Origin: Emticicia aquatilis
GTDB taxonomy: Bacteria > Bacteroidota > Bacteroidia > Cytophagales > Spirosomataceae
Assembly (NCBI RefSeq): GCF_014644295.1
Contig: NZ_BMKK01000002.1
Location: forward strand, 434,001-498,000
Length of the DNA: 64,000 nucleotides
Direction of reading: 5' to 3'
Position 1 is the first letter of the stretch. Each line of letters begins with the position of its first letter. Shown here piece after piece: positions 9,633 through 17,933 of this stretch. The notes under the pieces are model-generated. The model saw nothing but the letters and a program-made list of their open reading frames with translations. It had not been told where the DNA came from and searched no databases. The translations under genes were made by a program, and so were the position numbers.

Positions 9633-10169
9633 ATGCAAAAAATACACGCAACCACTGTTTTGGGGGTAATTCATAACGGAAAAGTAGCTCTTGGGGCAGA
9701 TGGACAAGCAACTATGGGTAATACTGTTGCTAAAAGCAATGTCCGCAAGGTTAGAAAATTATATGGAGGAAAAATTTTAGCAGGCTTTGCTGGCTCAACT
9801 GCCGATGCTTTTACTTTAATCGAACGTTTTGAAGAAAAACTCAACGCTTTCGGTGGAAATATGAAGCGTGCAGCAATCGAATTAGCAAAAGATTGGCGTA
9901 CAGACCGTTTTTTGAGAAAGTTGGAAGCTATGTTGATTGTAGCCAATGAATCTGAAATGCTAATAATTTCTGGAACTGGCGATGTACTTGAACCCGATAA
10001 TCAAATTGCTTCAATTGGTTCGGGCAGTATGTATGCTCAGTCGGCAGCAATTGCTCTTAAAAGACACGCATCTGATTTAACAGCCGAACAAATGGTACAA
10101 GAAGGCTTAAACATTGCCGCAGATATTTGTATTTATACAAACCACAATATTATTATCGAGACACTCTAA
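9633..10169 (+). CDS. hslV: ATP-dependent protease subunit HslV
   Basis: Peptidase subunit of the HslUV (ClpQY) proteasome-like protease. The 178-residue protein has the Thr-protease N-terminus ATTVLGV, then [23 protein letters not shown], and the C-terminal IYTNHN segment. By alignment the catalytic threonine is Thr7, so a six-residue propeptide must be removed; this N-terminus is usual for Bacteroidota HslV. The partner hslU is not in the window. A long perfect terminator follows. Confidence 0.95.
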   Translation: MQKIHATTVLGVIHNGKVALGADGQATMGNTVAKSNVRKVRKLYGGKILAGFAGSTADAFTLIERFEEKLNAFGGNMKRAAIELAKDWRTDRFLRKLEAMLIVANESEMLIISGTGDVLEPDNQIASIGSGSMYAQSAAIALKRHASDLTAEQMVQEGLNIAADICIYTNHNIIIETL

Positions 10170-10191
10170 GATTGTGGTCTCTTAGATGAAC

Positions 10192-10223
10192 AAAAAAGAC
10201 GAATTTTTTAATTCGTCTTTTTT
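10192..10223. terminator. bidirectional intrinsic terminator
   Basis: Perfect 14-bp stem (10192-10205 with 10210-10223) closed by a 4-nt T loop, with six A at the left foot and six T at the right foot. It can terminate hslV rightward and the convergent cupin gene leftward. Confidence 0.92.
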
Positions 10224-10228
10224 ATTGT

Positions 10229-10612
10229 CTATTCTGATGTAATTAATTCATCATATTTTTCATAGATATAATCTTCTTTTTCATAAAATCTATCAGAAAG
10301 TACCAACAAAACGGCACTCTCTGAAAAATCGTACATGGTATGCCAATCTCTTGGTTCGAGCAGAACACACTTATCAGGTGTATCTAAAATAAAAGTTTCT
10401 TCAGTTTCTCCATTATGAACATATACTTTACATGACCCACTCACACAAGTAAGGGCATTGTAAGCCAGTTTATGTCGATGTCCTCCACGAACCTGATTAA
10501 AAGCATTATAGATGTAAAAAATGCGTTTAATACCATTTGTAAGAACCTTTTCAAAAACTGTTAAACTTCCCTTTTCTGATAAAAATGTTTGTAATTCCAA
10601 TAAGGTTGCCAT
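10229..10612 (-). CDS. WxcM/FdtA-like sugar 3,4-ketoisomerase, cupin
   Basis: A 127-residue single-domain cupin of the WxcM/FdtA/QdtA family, enzymes that isomerise dTDP-4-keto-6-deoxyglucose to the 3-keto sugar for deoxyamino-sugar synthesis. The supporting segments are IFYIYNAFNQVRGGHRHKL with the active-site His pair, the conserved central NALTCVSGSCKVYVHNG, and the later LEPRDWHTMYDFS. No rml or aminotransferase genes are adjacent, which is unusual because these enzymes normally sit in O-antigen or S-layer glycan clusters. An operator-like sequence lies upstream at 10693-10716. The family call is good; the substrate is inferred. Confidence 0.82.
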   Translation of the reverse strand: MATLLELQTFLSEKGSLTVFEKVLTNGIKRIFYIYNAFNQVRGGHRHKLAYNALTCVSGSCKVYVHNGETEETFILDTPDKCVLLEPRDWHTMYDFSESAVLLVLSDRFYEKEDYIYEKYDELITSE

Positions 10613-10692
10613 GCAAATAATATTTCTAAATAAAACCCAAATTTATCTATGATTTATACAACTTAACAATAAAACTATTTTATAAATTAATG

Positions 10693-10716
10693 CAATCGTT
10701 CCCGATAACGTTGCCA
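10693..10716. promoter_or_regulatory. possible LacI-type operator upstream of the WxcM-like gene
   Basis: This 24-bp stretch matches the operator candidate at 60169-60192 at 18 of 24 positions. Both have two CGTT/ACGT cores about 11 bp apart, and AACGTT here is at 10707-10712. It lies 81-104 bp upstream of the WxcM-like gene start and just beyond the 3' end of the neighbouring membrane-protein gene. Binding by a LacI-family protein is an inference. Confidence 0.35.
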
Positions 10717-10732
10717 ATATACAAAAGTAATA

Positions 10733-12613
10733 TTATTTACAACCGCAAGGAAACTTCATTTGTTTTGCCTTGTCTTTATCAACCAAAATTTGCCAATCTT
10801 TAGGTTTTGGAATAAATACTACTTTTCCTGCCCCCGGGAAAATTGTTGATTGTGTTGGTTGACCAATTGCAGTTGTTATTTGTTGATACATTTTGGTTGG
10901 TATTAAATCAACACAAACGTTTATTCCTGCAAAATCATTGTATTGAAAATACTTTACAAAATGTTCTAACTGTTGGTCATTAAAAGTATTTATTATTTTT
11001 GTTGCTCTTTTCCAGCCTTCAATATATGTACTATCATTTGGCGTTGCCCAGTTTCCAATTCCAACCCCAATAAACCCTTTTATGGCCGAATCATGTACGT
11101 GGCTGTAATATCCTCCAATAACTTTCTTTTCATGAAAACGACTCAAAGCATATACATTACAGGTTCGTTGAAAAATTGGACATAGGTTTTCTCTTAAACC
11201 TGTACCATCTCCACCAACAATACAAAACGGAAAATCCATTACAGCTTCTCCTTTTTGCATTTTTACTTGCTGCATATAACCAAAAAAATTCTTATCAAAC
11301 TCAAAAGGCTTCTGTGAGTAGCGGTATTTGTAAACTACTGACAGTTCAAGAACAAAAAAAGTTGTAAAAACCAACAACAAAAATTTATTATACGGCAATT
11401 TTCTTACATCAGTTGGCAGAAAAAAACAAGAGAAAATAACAGGTAACAAGGAAGTAAACCTCGATGGCACCCGATTGTATGCTCCCCACGGGAAGATTTT
11501 TAGTGTAGGTATTTTATTTGGATGATAAAAAGTAGAAATCAATAACAGGATAATCAGTGGCACGAATACTAACCAAAACTGTTTTCGATTGCTAAAAAAA
11601 CCAATGATTCCCAAACTCAAACAAACCCAGCCTGGACTTCCCGACCCCAGTCCTTCGGGCATATCTTTCAAAAGGTGCGTAAATGGATTATGTAATGCAC
11701 TAAAATTCGGAAAATATGGCAATAACATCCGTAGCGGGTGACTCCAAAAATGCGGAGCATTGGCATCATCAAGATGAAATGATTTAGCTTCAAAATAGAT
11801 TTGCAATACTAAAGGCAAATACAAAAACATAAATATCAAGCTCGGAACACTTAATATAAAATAGAATATTGGTGAACGCTTTAAATCATCAAACCAGTCG
11901 ATAAGATACTTTCTTAGTTGATTTTCGCCTTTTGCAATCCTTTTTACTATGATTACCAACACAGCAATAAAACTTATTACAAAGCTATTCAGGGCAAATC
12001 CGCAAATATAACCCAGATTCATTCCGAGAGTAGCAAGGAGTATAAATACCTTTAAAAATACCCATTTTAATGAAATATCTTCTTTGAGAATGATTCGTTT
12101 AACTAAAATAAAGTCCGTAAAAAGGCTCAGAATTGCCCAATGAATTGTGCTATGATTGTAATGGTGCGGATATTTGTTTAGGGCATAAAAATTAAAGAAA
12201 GTAACCACAAAACCCACAAAAAGGGCCTTTGGCTCCCCAAAATCCTTTTTCAAGATTAGATAAGAGCCTAAAAATGAAACGATTAAACTAAGAATGTAAT
12301 AATAGTTTAACCAAGCTCCATGACCGAAATTGTTGTAGAAAAAAGTAAACCAGTAATTGCTTTCGAGCGACCAGTCAGAGAAAACTTGTGTAGTGCCGAA
12401 AGGATAAAACGTTTGATTATGATTAAAAACTAAACTCGGAAATGGCTTGAAAGTAAGATGCTGTGAAAGATAATAACCCACATATTCCCATTCATCAACA
12501 TCTCCACCACCCGAAAGGGGCATCGAAAAATTTCTAATAAAAAAAACGCCATATAAAATTGGTAATAATATGGCCAGTGATATGAAGAGGTAATTTCTAT
12601 TTTTAACGGTCAT
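10733..12613 (-). CDS. large multi-pass membrane protein, GT-C-like
   Basis: A 626-residue protein with about eleven or twelve predicted membrane helices and a soluble C-terminal domain of about 180 residues. The first extracytoplasmic loop has GGGDVDEWEYVGYYL and later NHNQTFYPFGTT, a pattern typical of GT-C or YfhO-like membrane glycosyltransferases, whose acidic loop residues are catalytic. I do not recognise the exact family. The C-terminus ends in the small cysteine motif FPCGCK. The gene begins 10 bp downstream of the NagB-like gene on the same strand, so the two may be cotranscribed. Confidence 0.55.
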   Translation of the reverse strand: MTVKNRNYLFISLAILLPILYGVFFIRNFSMPLSGGGDVDEWEYVGYYLSQHLTFKPFPSLVFNHNQTFYPFGTTQVFSDWSLESNYWFTFFYNNFGHGAWLNYYYILSLIVSFLGSYLILKKDFGEPKALFVGFVVTFFNFYALNKYPHHYNHSTIHWAILSLFTDFILVKRIILKEDISLKWVFLKVFILLATLGMNLGYICGFALNSFVISFIAVLVIIVKRIAKGENQLRKYLIDWFDDLKRSPIFYFILSVPSLIFMFLYLPLVLQIYFEAKSFHLDDANAPHFWSHPLRMLLPYFPNFSALHNPFTHLLKDMPEGLGSGSPGWVCLSLGIIGFFSNRKQFWLVFVPLIILLLISTFYHPNKIPTLKIFPWGAYNRVPSRFTSLLPVIFSCFFLPTDVRKLPYNKFLLLVFTTFFVLELSVVYKYRYSQKPFEFDKNFFGYMQQVKMQKGEAVMDFPFCIVGGDGTGLRENLCPIFQRTCNVYALSRFHEKKVIGGYYSHVHDSAIKGFIGVGIGNWATPNDSTYIEGWKRATKIINTFNDQQLEHFVKYFQYNDFAGINVCVDLIPTKMYQQITTAIGQPTQSTIFPGAGKVVFIPKPKDWQILVDKDKAKQMKFPCGCK

Positions 12614-12623
12614 TCATCTAATT

Positions 12624-13340
12624 TTATAATAATTTGGCAGCCGCCTCATCAATCCATACAAAAGAGTTTGTGTGTAGTTTGAAAACCGTTGAAGGTAATT
12701 CTACGCTTGGTTCTTGGTCAAAAGTTTGTTTCAAAACCTCTGCCTTTCGTTCTCCTGTGGCTATCAAAATTGCAACTTTTGTTTCCAAAAGATGTTTCAA
12801 CCCGATGGTTATACCTTGAGTAAGCGTAGTACTTTCTTTAAAATATTTCTGCCCTATACTTATTGTTACCTCAGCGAGTTCGGAAACATGACAATAATTG
12901 TCGAAGCTATAACCAGGTTCATTTAGGCCGATATGACCATTTACGCCTACCCCAACAATTATTAAATCGGCTCCTCCTTTACTAAAAAGTAAATCATCTA
13001 CTCTTTTGCATTCCGATTCGAGGTCATCTGTCATTGAATCAAAAAAAGTATATTGTGAAGGATTTACACCGAGAGGTTTCAATAAGTTATCTTCAACAAT
13101 GTATCGGCAACTGCCTTCGCTGGTTGCAGGAATACCCACCCACTCGTCAAGACCAACTACTGTTACTTTCGCAAAATCAGCAGGTTGAGCCAGCTCAACT
13201 ATTTTTTTGTAAGTTAAAACTGGAGTATCGCCCGATGTTAGAATTAATGTTGCATTTGGCTTATTTCTAACTAAATCTATAATATATTGGGCTGTGTGAG
13301 CTGCAAGCTGCTCGGGGTTTTGAAAGGTCTGTAATTGCAT
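12624..13340 (-). CDS. glucosamine-6-phosphate deaminase/isomerase-like protein
   Basis: A 238-residue member of the NagB/6-phosphogluconolactonase superfamily. The signature GVGVNGHIGLNEPG matches the NagB-type active-site loop (catalytic Asp replaced by Asn in this stretch, as in several AgaI/NagB-like relatives), and LTSGDTPVLTYKKI is the phosphate-binding turn. The presence of GLDEWVGI and this HIGLNEPG loop favours an amino-sugar phosphate isomerase over a lactonase. The exact substrate (glucosamine or galactosamine 6-phosphate) is open. It is divergent from the DUF5686 gene. Confidence 0.78.
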   Translation of the reverse strand: MQLQTFQNPEQLAAHTAQYIIDLVRNKPNATLILTSGDTPVLTYKKIVELAQPADFAKVTVVGLDEWVGIPATSEGSCRYIVEDNLLKPLGVNPSQYTFFDSMTDDLESECKRVDDLLFSKGGADLIIVGVGVNGHIGLNEPGYSFDNYCHVSELAEVTISIGQKYFKESTTLTQGITIGLKHLLETKVAILIATGERKAEVLKQTFDQEPSVELPSTVFKLHTNSFVWIDEAAAKLL

Positions 13341-13385
13341 TGATGAATGTCATATTTTTGAACAACTCAAAACTATCATATTAAT

Positions 13386-13418
13386 TTTGGATTTACAATT
13401 ACTCAATAAATATCTTTG
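13386..13418 (+). promoter_or_regulatory. predicted Bacteroidota promoter for the DUF5686 gene
   Basis: TTTG at 13386-13389 as -33 element and TATCTTTG at 13411-13418 as a perfect TAnnTTTG -7 box, 21 bp apart. It lies in the 154-bp divergent region and would start transcription about 70 bp upstream of the gene. Confidence 0.55.
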
Positions 13419-13494
13419 ATAGAAACCCTATTTAAAATTTCAAAAAGAAAACTTCGTTATAGAAATACTAAAGACCTATTATTAGAATCCTACA

Positions 13495-15927
13495 ATGTTT
13501 AGACTGCTACTAACTCTTTTGCTACTTCCGAGTTTTCTGACTGCCCAAAGCATTTTGCTGAATGGTAAAATATTTGACGAAACTGAACGCACTCCACTTC
13601 CTTTTGTAAGTATTCGGGTTAAAAACACCTCGAAAGGTACTCAGAGTAATGCTGACGGCGAATTTTCAATAAAAGTAAAATCATTAAAAGACACCTTAGT
13701 ATTCAGCTTCGTAGGCTACGCTACAAAACAATTTTCTGCCCAAGAAATTGTAAAAAATGGTAGAGGTATATTTCTTAAATCGAAAAATAAAGATTTGAAT
13801 GAAGTAGTAGTTCGTCCAGAAGAAAATCCTGCATGGGAAATCATTAGACGAACCTTGAAAAATAAAGAACAAAACGCACCCGATAAATTGGATTCGTATC
13901 AGTGCGATTCGTACACAAAAATAGTACTTTCGATTGATAGTCTAAAAGTTGTCACGAAACGAGATACTTCAAAATTGACCAGAAAGAAGTCGGCCACACT
14001 ATATGTTCAAGAAAATTATTCAAAGATTATTTATGAAAAACCCGCAAGAAAAAAAGAGACAATCATTGCTTCGATTGGTAATTGGCCTGTCACTTATACT
14101 TACATAACGAATGTAATTCCGCTTGATGTTAACCCTTTCGGATTTTATAATGAACTTTTCAATTTTACACTTCTGAAGCGTTTTTATGTAAACCCGCTGA
14201 ACCAACAAACTTTTAAACAATATGATTTTGAACTGAAAGATACACTTATACACGAAACTGATTCAACATTCATCATCAATTTTAAACCATATAAAAGTAA
14301 AAATTTTGAAGGTTTAACAGGCACTTTGCAAATAAATAGTGCTGGTTATGCTTTAGAAAACTTAAAAGTAAAACCGTCAGATACCTTGCAATTTACATCT
14401 TTTGAGCTGAATCAAACTTATCACCGAGTTTCGGGCAAATGGTTTCCGTTAAAGTCTGAAATGAATATTTTAGGAAATTATGGAAAAAATGGTTTAAATG
14501 GCTACGGTAAAGCACAAATCACGAGTATTTACAGTAATGCCATTCTTGACCAAGACATTGATAATAAGCTATTTGATGAGTCAAATCGGGAAATGCTACC
14601 AAATGCAACAGTAATTTCTACGGCTGACTTCAAGAAATACAGAACTGATAGTCTCACAAAACGAGAAAAAGATGCTTACGAGCTTTTTCATCGGTCATCA
14701 AAAACAGAAAAACTGTTAAAGTTAGACTCTATTGCCAACCCATATTTGATGGGGATGATGTCGGGTGTATATGAGATTGGAAAATTTGAGGTTTTGACCG
14801 ATTATTTACTTTTGCTTAGCAATAGCTACGAAAGAGTCAGAATTGGCATTGGTTTTCAAAATAATCAGCGGCTAAAGCCCAAATTTAGAATTATGGGAAC
14901 GGCTGGCTACGGTATTTATGATAAGAAGTTTAAATATCAAGGTATTGTAAGCTGGCACATAACTCCAGACCGATATAATCGTTTGTCGCTTTCTTACAAA
15001 GATGATTATGGAATACCTGCAAGCACCAGCTTTTTGAAGCCAAACTATTATATGGAAGCCATGACAACGACTCCCTATTCAGCCCGTGACAGTGTGCTGA
15101 TTAGAGTTGATAGAGTTAGAAACTACGGTATTTCTCTTTATTTTAGACCACTTAGATATACTTGGTGGAAGTTATCGCTTGAAAATGAACTACGAATTCC
15201 GAAATATAAATATCAATTTGCCGAAAACATGTCTTTTCAGACAACTGAAGTTAAACTTGATATAAGATTTGCTTATCGAGAAATTCTTAATCGTGTTGGG
15301 CGTATCGAAAGTGTAATTAATCGATGGTATCCAATCATCAACTTGCAGTTTGTAAGAGGTTTACCTTCATTCAACGGTAACTATGACTACTGGAAAATAA
15401 ATACCAGTATGGAATACCAAATTAGATTTAAGCGAATTGGTTTTTCGGAAATAAACCTCAATAGCGGTTATTCAGATGGCAAAATCCCCTATCCTTTTCT
15501 TTATGGGGCAACAGGTGGCCGTGGTACGATTAGTCTAAATGCTGGTAGCAATACCACATCATTTAAAACGCTACCTTATGGTGCTTACCTATCCGATAGG
15601 TTTATTTCACTCACCACAAGACATAATTTTGGCAGAACATTGATTCGGCCAAGAAATAAATATATCCAACCTTCAATTACGCTATTTAATAATATTATTT
15701 ATGGCGATTTATCGAACCCTCAAGAGCACCAAAGTATAGTTTTCTCCACACTCAACAAGGGTTATTTCGAAGCTGGAATCGAAATTAAAGACTTGGTTAG
15801 AGTACCTTTCAAATCGCTGTTTTTAGGTACAGGCTTAGGTTTTGCCTATCATTATGGCAAAAGTTCATCAACTAATATTAAAGATAACTTTAGAGTTTAT
15901 TGGTTGGGTATTCTGCCAAGTTTCTGA
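13495..15927 (+). CDS. DUF5686 outer-membrane protein with carboxypeptidase-like domain
   Basis: An 810-residue outer-membrane protein of unknown function, widespread in Bacteroidota. It has a signal peptide (cleavage near LTAQ), then a carboxypeptidase-regulatory-like beta-sandwich at about residues 20-105 (GKIFDETERTPLPFVSI, NADGEFSI, FSFVGYATK), the same domain that begins SusC-type receptors. The rest is the DUF5686 region, rich in alternating aromatic strands and ending in a barrel-like segment with a C-terminal aromatic residue (LPSF). No TonB box or plug is evident. It stands alone with its own promoter. Confidence 0.85.
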   Translation: MFRLLLTLLLLPSFLTAQSILLNGKIFDETERTPLPFVSIRVKNTSKGTQSNADGEFSIKVKSLKDTLVFSFVGYATKQFSAQEIVKNGRGIFLKSKNKDLNEVVVRPEENPAWEIIRRTLKNKEQNAPDKLDSYQCDSYTKIVLSIDSLKVVTKRDTSKLTRKKSATLYVQENYSKIIYEKPARKKETIIASIGNWPVTYTYITNVIPLDVNPFGFYNELFNFTLLKRFYVNPLNQQTFKQYDFELKDTLIHETDSTFIINFKPYKSKNFEGLTGTLQINSAGYALENLKVKPSDTLQFTSFELNQTYHRVSGKWFPLKSEMNILGNYGKNGLNGYGKAQITSIYSNAILDQDIDNKLFDESNREMLPNATVISTADFKKYRTDSLTKREKDAYELFHRSSKTEKLLKLDSIANPYLMGMMSGVYEIGKFEVLTDYLLLLSNSYERVRIGIGFQNNQRLKPKFRIMGTAGYGIYDKKFKYQGIVSWHITPDRYNRLSLSYKDDYGIPASTSFLKPNYYMEAMTTTPYSARDSVLIRVDRVRNYGISLYFRPLRYTWWKLSLENELRIPKYKYQFAENMSFQTTEVKLDIRFAYREILNRVGRIESVINRWYPIINLQFVRGLPSFNGNYDYWKINTSMEYQIRFKRIGFSEINLNSGYSDGKIPYPFLYGATGGRGTISLNAGSNTTSFKTLPYGAYLSDRFISLTTRHNFGRTLIRPRNKYIQPSITLFNNIIYGDLSNPQEHQSIVFSTLNKGYFEAGIEIKDLVRVPFKSLFLGTGLGFAYHYGKSSSTNIKDNFRVYWLGILPSF

Positions 15928-16022
15928 TTCATTGAGTAAAATTTAGACTGAGTATTTTGTATTCATAAAAAACTATTTTAACTTTCTTGTTATCAATATT
16001 TTAGCAAGTTAAATAGCCTATT

Positions 16023-17918
16023 ATGAAAACTTTTTATTTGGGTATCACTCTTTTGCTTTTTTCTTATTTAGTACAAGCTCAAGTTCCAAAATCAGAAGAT
16101 TCTTTGAGGATTTTCTTACAAACCAAACCAAAAGACACACTCTACATTTGGGCAATGAGGCCTTATGCTTTAAAATTAATTTATGAAAAGGCTGATTATA
16201 AAAAAGCTGACTCTCTTGCTGAAGCTATCAAATCTCTTGCTGAAAAACTTAATTATGGTCGTGGGATTTATTTTCATTACCTAATAAAAGGAATTGTCAA
16301 CAACCAAAAAGCACTATACAAGGAAGAACTTGCCTTCTACGAAAAAAGCTTAATGGCAGTTGAAAAATATAAATTAAACAACTATTTAAGAGAAGCAGCA
16401 TTAGGAAATATAGCCTTAGCTCATCGAAACCTCGGTAATAAAGATAAAGCAATGGAGTGGGCATTAAAAGCAATTGAATTGCAAGAAAAAAACAATTTCC
16501 CTTTAAAATTTTTAGATGCTGGCCCTTACGGCTTGGTTTCAGGGGTTTTGAAAGCTTACAAAAAGCCCCTTGAAGCTATAAAATACACACTAAAAGCTTT
16601 AGAAATTGTAACAAAAAAAGAAGATTTGCAAGGTATGGGTATTCAAGAAAACAAACTTGGAAACTTGTATGATGATATGGGGAAGGAAAAAGAAGCACTT
16701 TCACATTATTTGAAAGGACTTGATTATGCTAAAAAAGCAAACTATCTATTATTACAAACCGATTTATTATCAAACGTTGGGCGAACTTATGCCAATCTTG
16801 GGCAGCCTAAGAAAGGTGAGCCATTTCTTTTGGAAAACGAAAAACTTTGTCGTCAGTTAGAATCAGCGGTGGGTTTGCAGACAGCGACTGGTATTTTGGG
16901 GGAATTTTATTTAGAACAAAAAGATTACCCAAAAGCTGAAAAATATCTTAATGAAGCATATCAATTAAATAACAAAGTTGAGGATATAGATGATAAATTA
17001 TATGCTACCGAGATATTATCATCCTTTTATTCAAAGACAAATAATTTTAAAAAGGCATATAACTTATTGAAAGAATATAATGCTCTCAAAGATTCGAGTG
17101 CAAAAATCGAATCAGAGGAACTTTCAAGAGATTTATTGGCAAAATACGAAACTGAAAAGAAAGAAACCCAAATTAAGCTATTGAATGAAGAAAGCAAATC
17201 TGCTAATTTTCAAAAAAATGCGTATTTGATTGGAGGAATACTCATCATTTTATTAGCTTCATTCATGTTTTTTTCACTTCAAAATCGAAACAAATTAAAG
17301 CGTTTTGAAGAACAACAGTTTTTGAGAAATCGTATTGCGGCTGACCTCCACGACGAAATCGGTAGTACGCTAAGTAGTATTTCTATTTTATCTGAAATCG
17401 TAGCTATGCAACAGAAAAAGGGTGAGTATAAGCCCGAAATCATGTCGCAGGTTAGTAATGATGCCCGAGAGGTTATTGATAAAATGGATGATATTATCTG
17501 GACAATAAATCCATCAAATGATAATTTCTCTAATCTGGAAACACGCATTAAAACCTTTGCCATTCCACTTTTTGAATCAAAAGACATCAATTTCGAATTT
17601 AAATTTTCACCTGAACTCGAAAATATTAAAATTGATATGAGCAAACGTAGGGATATTTATCTGATTTTGAAAGAAGCTATCAATAATTTAGTAAAGTATA
17701 GTGAATGTAAAAATGCAAAAATTGAAATAGATATCGTAAACTCAAAAATCATTTTTACAGTCATTGACGATGGTCGTGGCTTTGATATAAATGCTCAATC
17801 GAGTAGAAACGGGCTTAAAAATATGAAAATGAGAGCAGAGAAAATTGGTGCAGAATTAAAGATAGAAAGCAAAGTAGGTGAAGGAAGCAAAATAGCCTTA
17901 GGGATTTCAAACTACTAA
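16023..17918 (+). CDS. TPR sensor histidine kinase 1 of 3
   Basis: A 631-residue membrane sensor kinase. Residues 1-20 are a signal peptide (LVQAQ), about 35-380 are tetratricopeptide repeats outside the cytoplasm, about 399-420 form the single membrane helix, and the rest is a HisKA_3/NarX-type kinase. The phospho-acceptor is His443 in ADLHDEIGSTLSS; ATP-binding boxes are LKEAINNL, DDGRGFD and NGLKNMKMRAEKIG. It heads a run of three tandem paralogues (15 bp to the next) and a LuxR-type response regulator, its probable partner. TPR input suggests sensing of a periplasmic peptide or protein; the signal is unknown. Confidence 0.92.
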   Translation: MKTFYLGITLLLFSYLVQAQVPKSEDSLRIFLQTKPKDTLYIWAMRPYALKLIYEKADYKKADSLAEAIKSLAEKLNYGRGIYFHYLIKGIVNNQKALYKEELAFYEKSLMAVEKYKLNNYLREAALGNIALAHRNLGNKDKAMEWALKAIELQEKNNFPLKFLDAGPYGLVSGVLKAYKKPLEAIKYTLKALEIVTKKEDLQGMGIQENKLGNLYDDMGKEKEALSHYLKGLDYAKKANYLLLQTDLLSNVGRTYANLGQPKKGEPFLLENEKLCRQLESAVGLQTATGILGEFYLEQKDYPKAEKYLNEAYQLNNKVEDIDDKLYATEILSSFYSKTNNFKKAYNLLKEYNALKDSSAKIESEELSRDLLAKYETEKKETQIKLLNEESKSANFQKNAYLIGGILIILLASFMFFSLQNRNKLKRFEEQQFLRNRIAADLHDEIGSTLSSISILSEIVAMQQKKGEYKPEIMSQVSNDAREVIDKMDDIIWTINPSNDNFSNLETRIKTFAIPLFESKDINFEFKFSPELENIKIDMSKRRDIYLILKEAINNLVKYSECKNAKIEIDIVNSKIIFTVIDDGRGFDINAQSSRNGLKNMKMRAEKIGAELKIESKVGEGSKIALGISNY

Positions 17919-17933
17919 CCCAACCAAAATTGC

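Noticed and set aside
10141-10178. ACCACAAT/ATTGTGGT inverted repeat at the end of hslV
   Set aside because: An 8-bp stem with a loop of about 22 nt, mostly within the coding sequence. The real terminator is the adjacent 14-bp hairpin.
15965-15990. Possible third copy of the 26-bp element upstream of kinase 1
   Set aside because: Only 15 of 26 positions match in an AT-rich stretch, and no TTTG box lies at the corresponding spacing.
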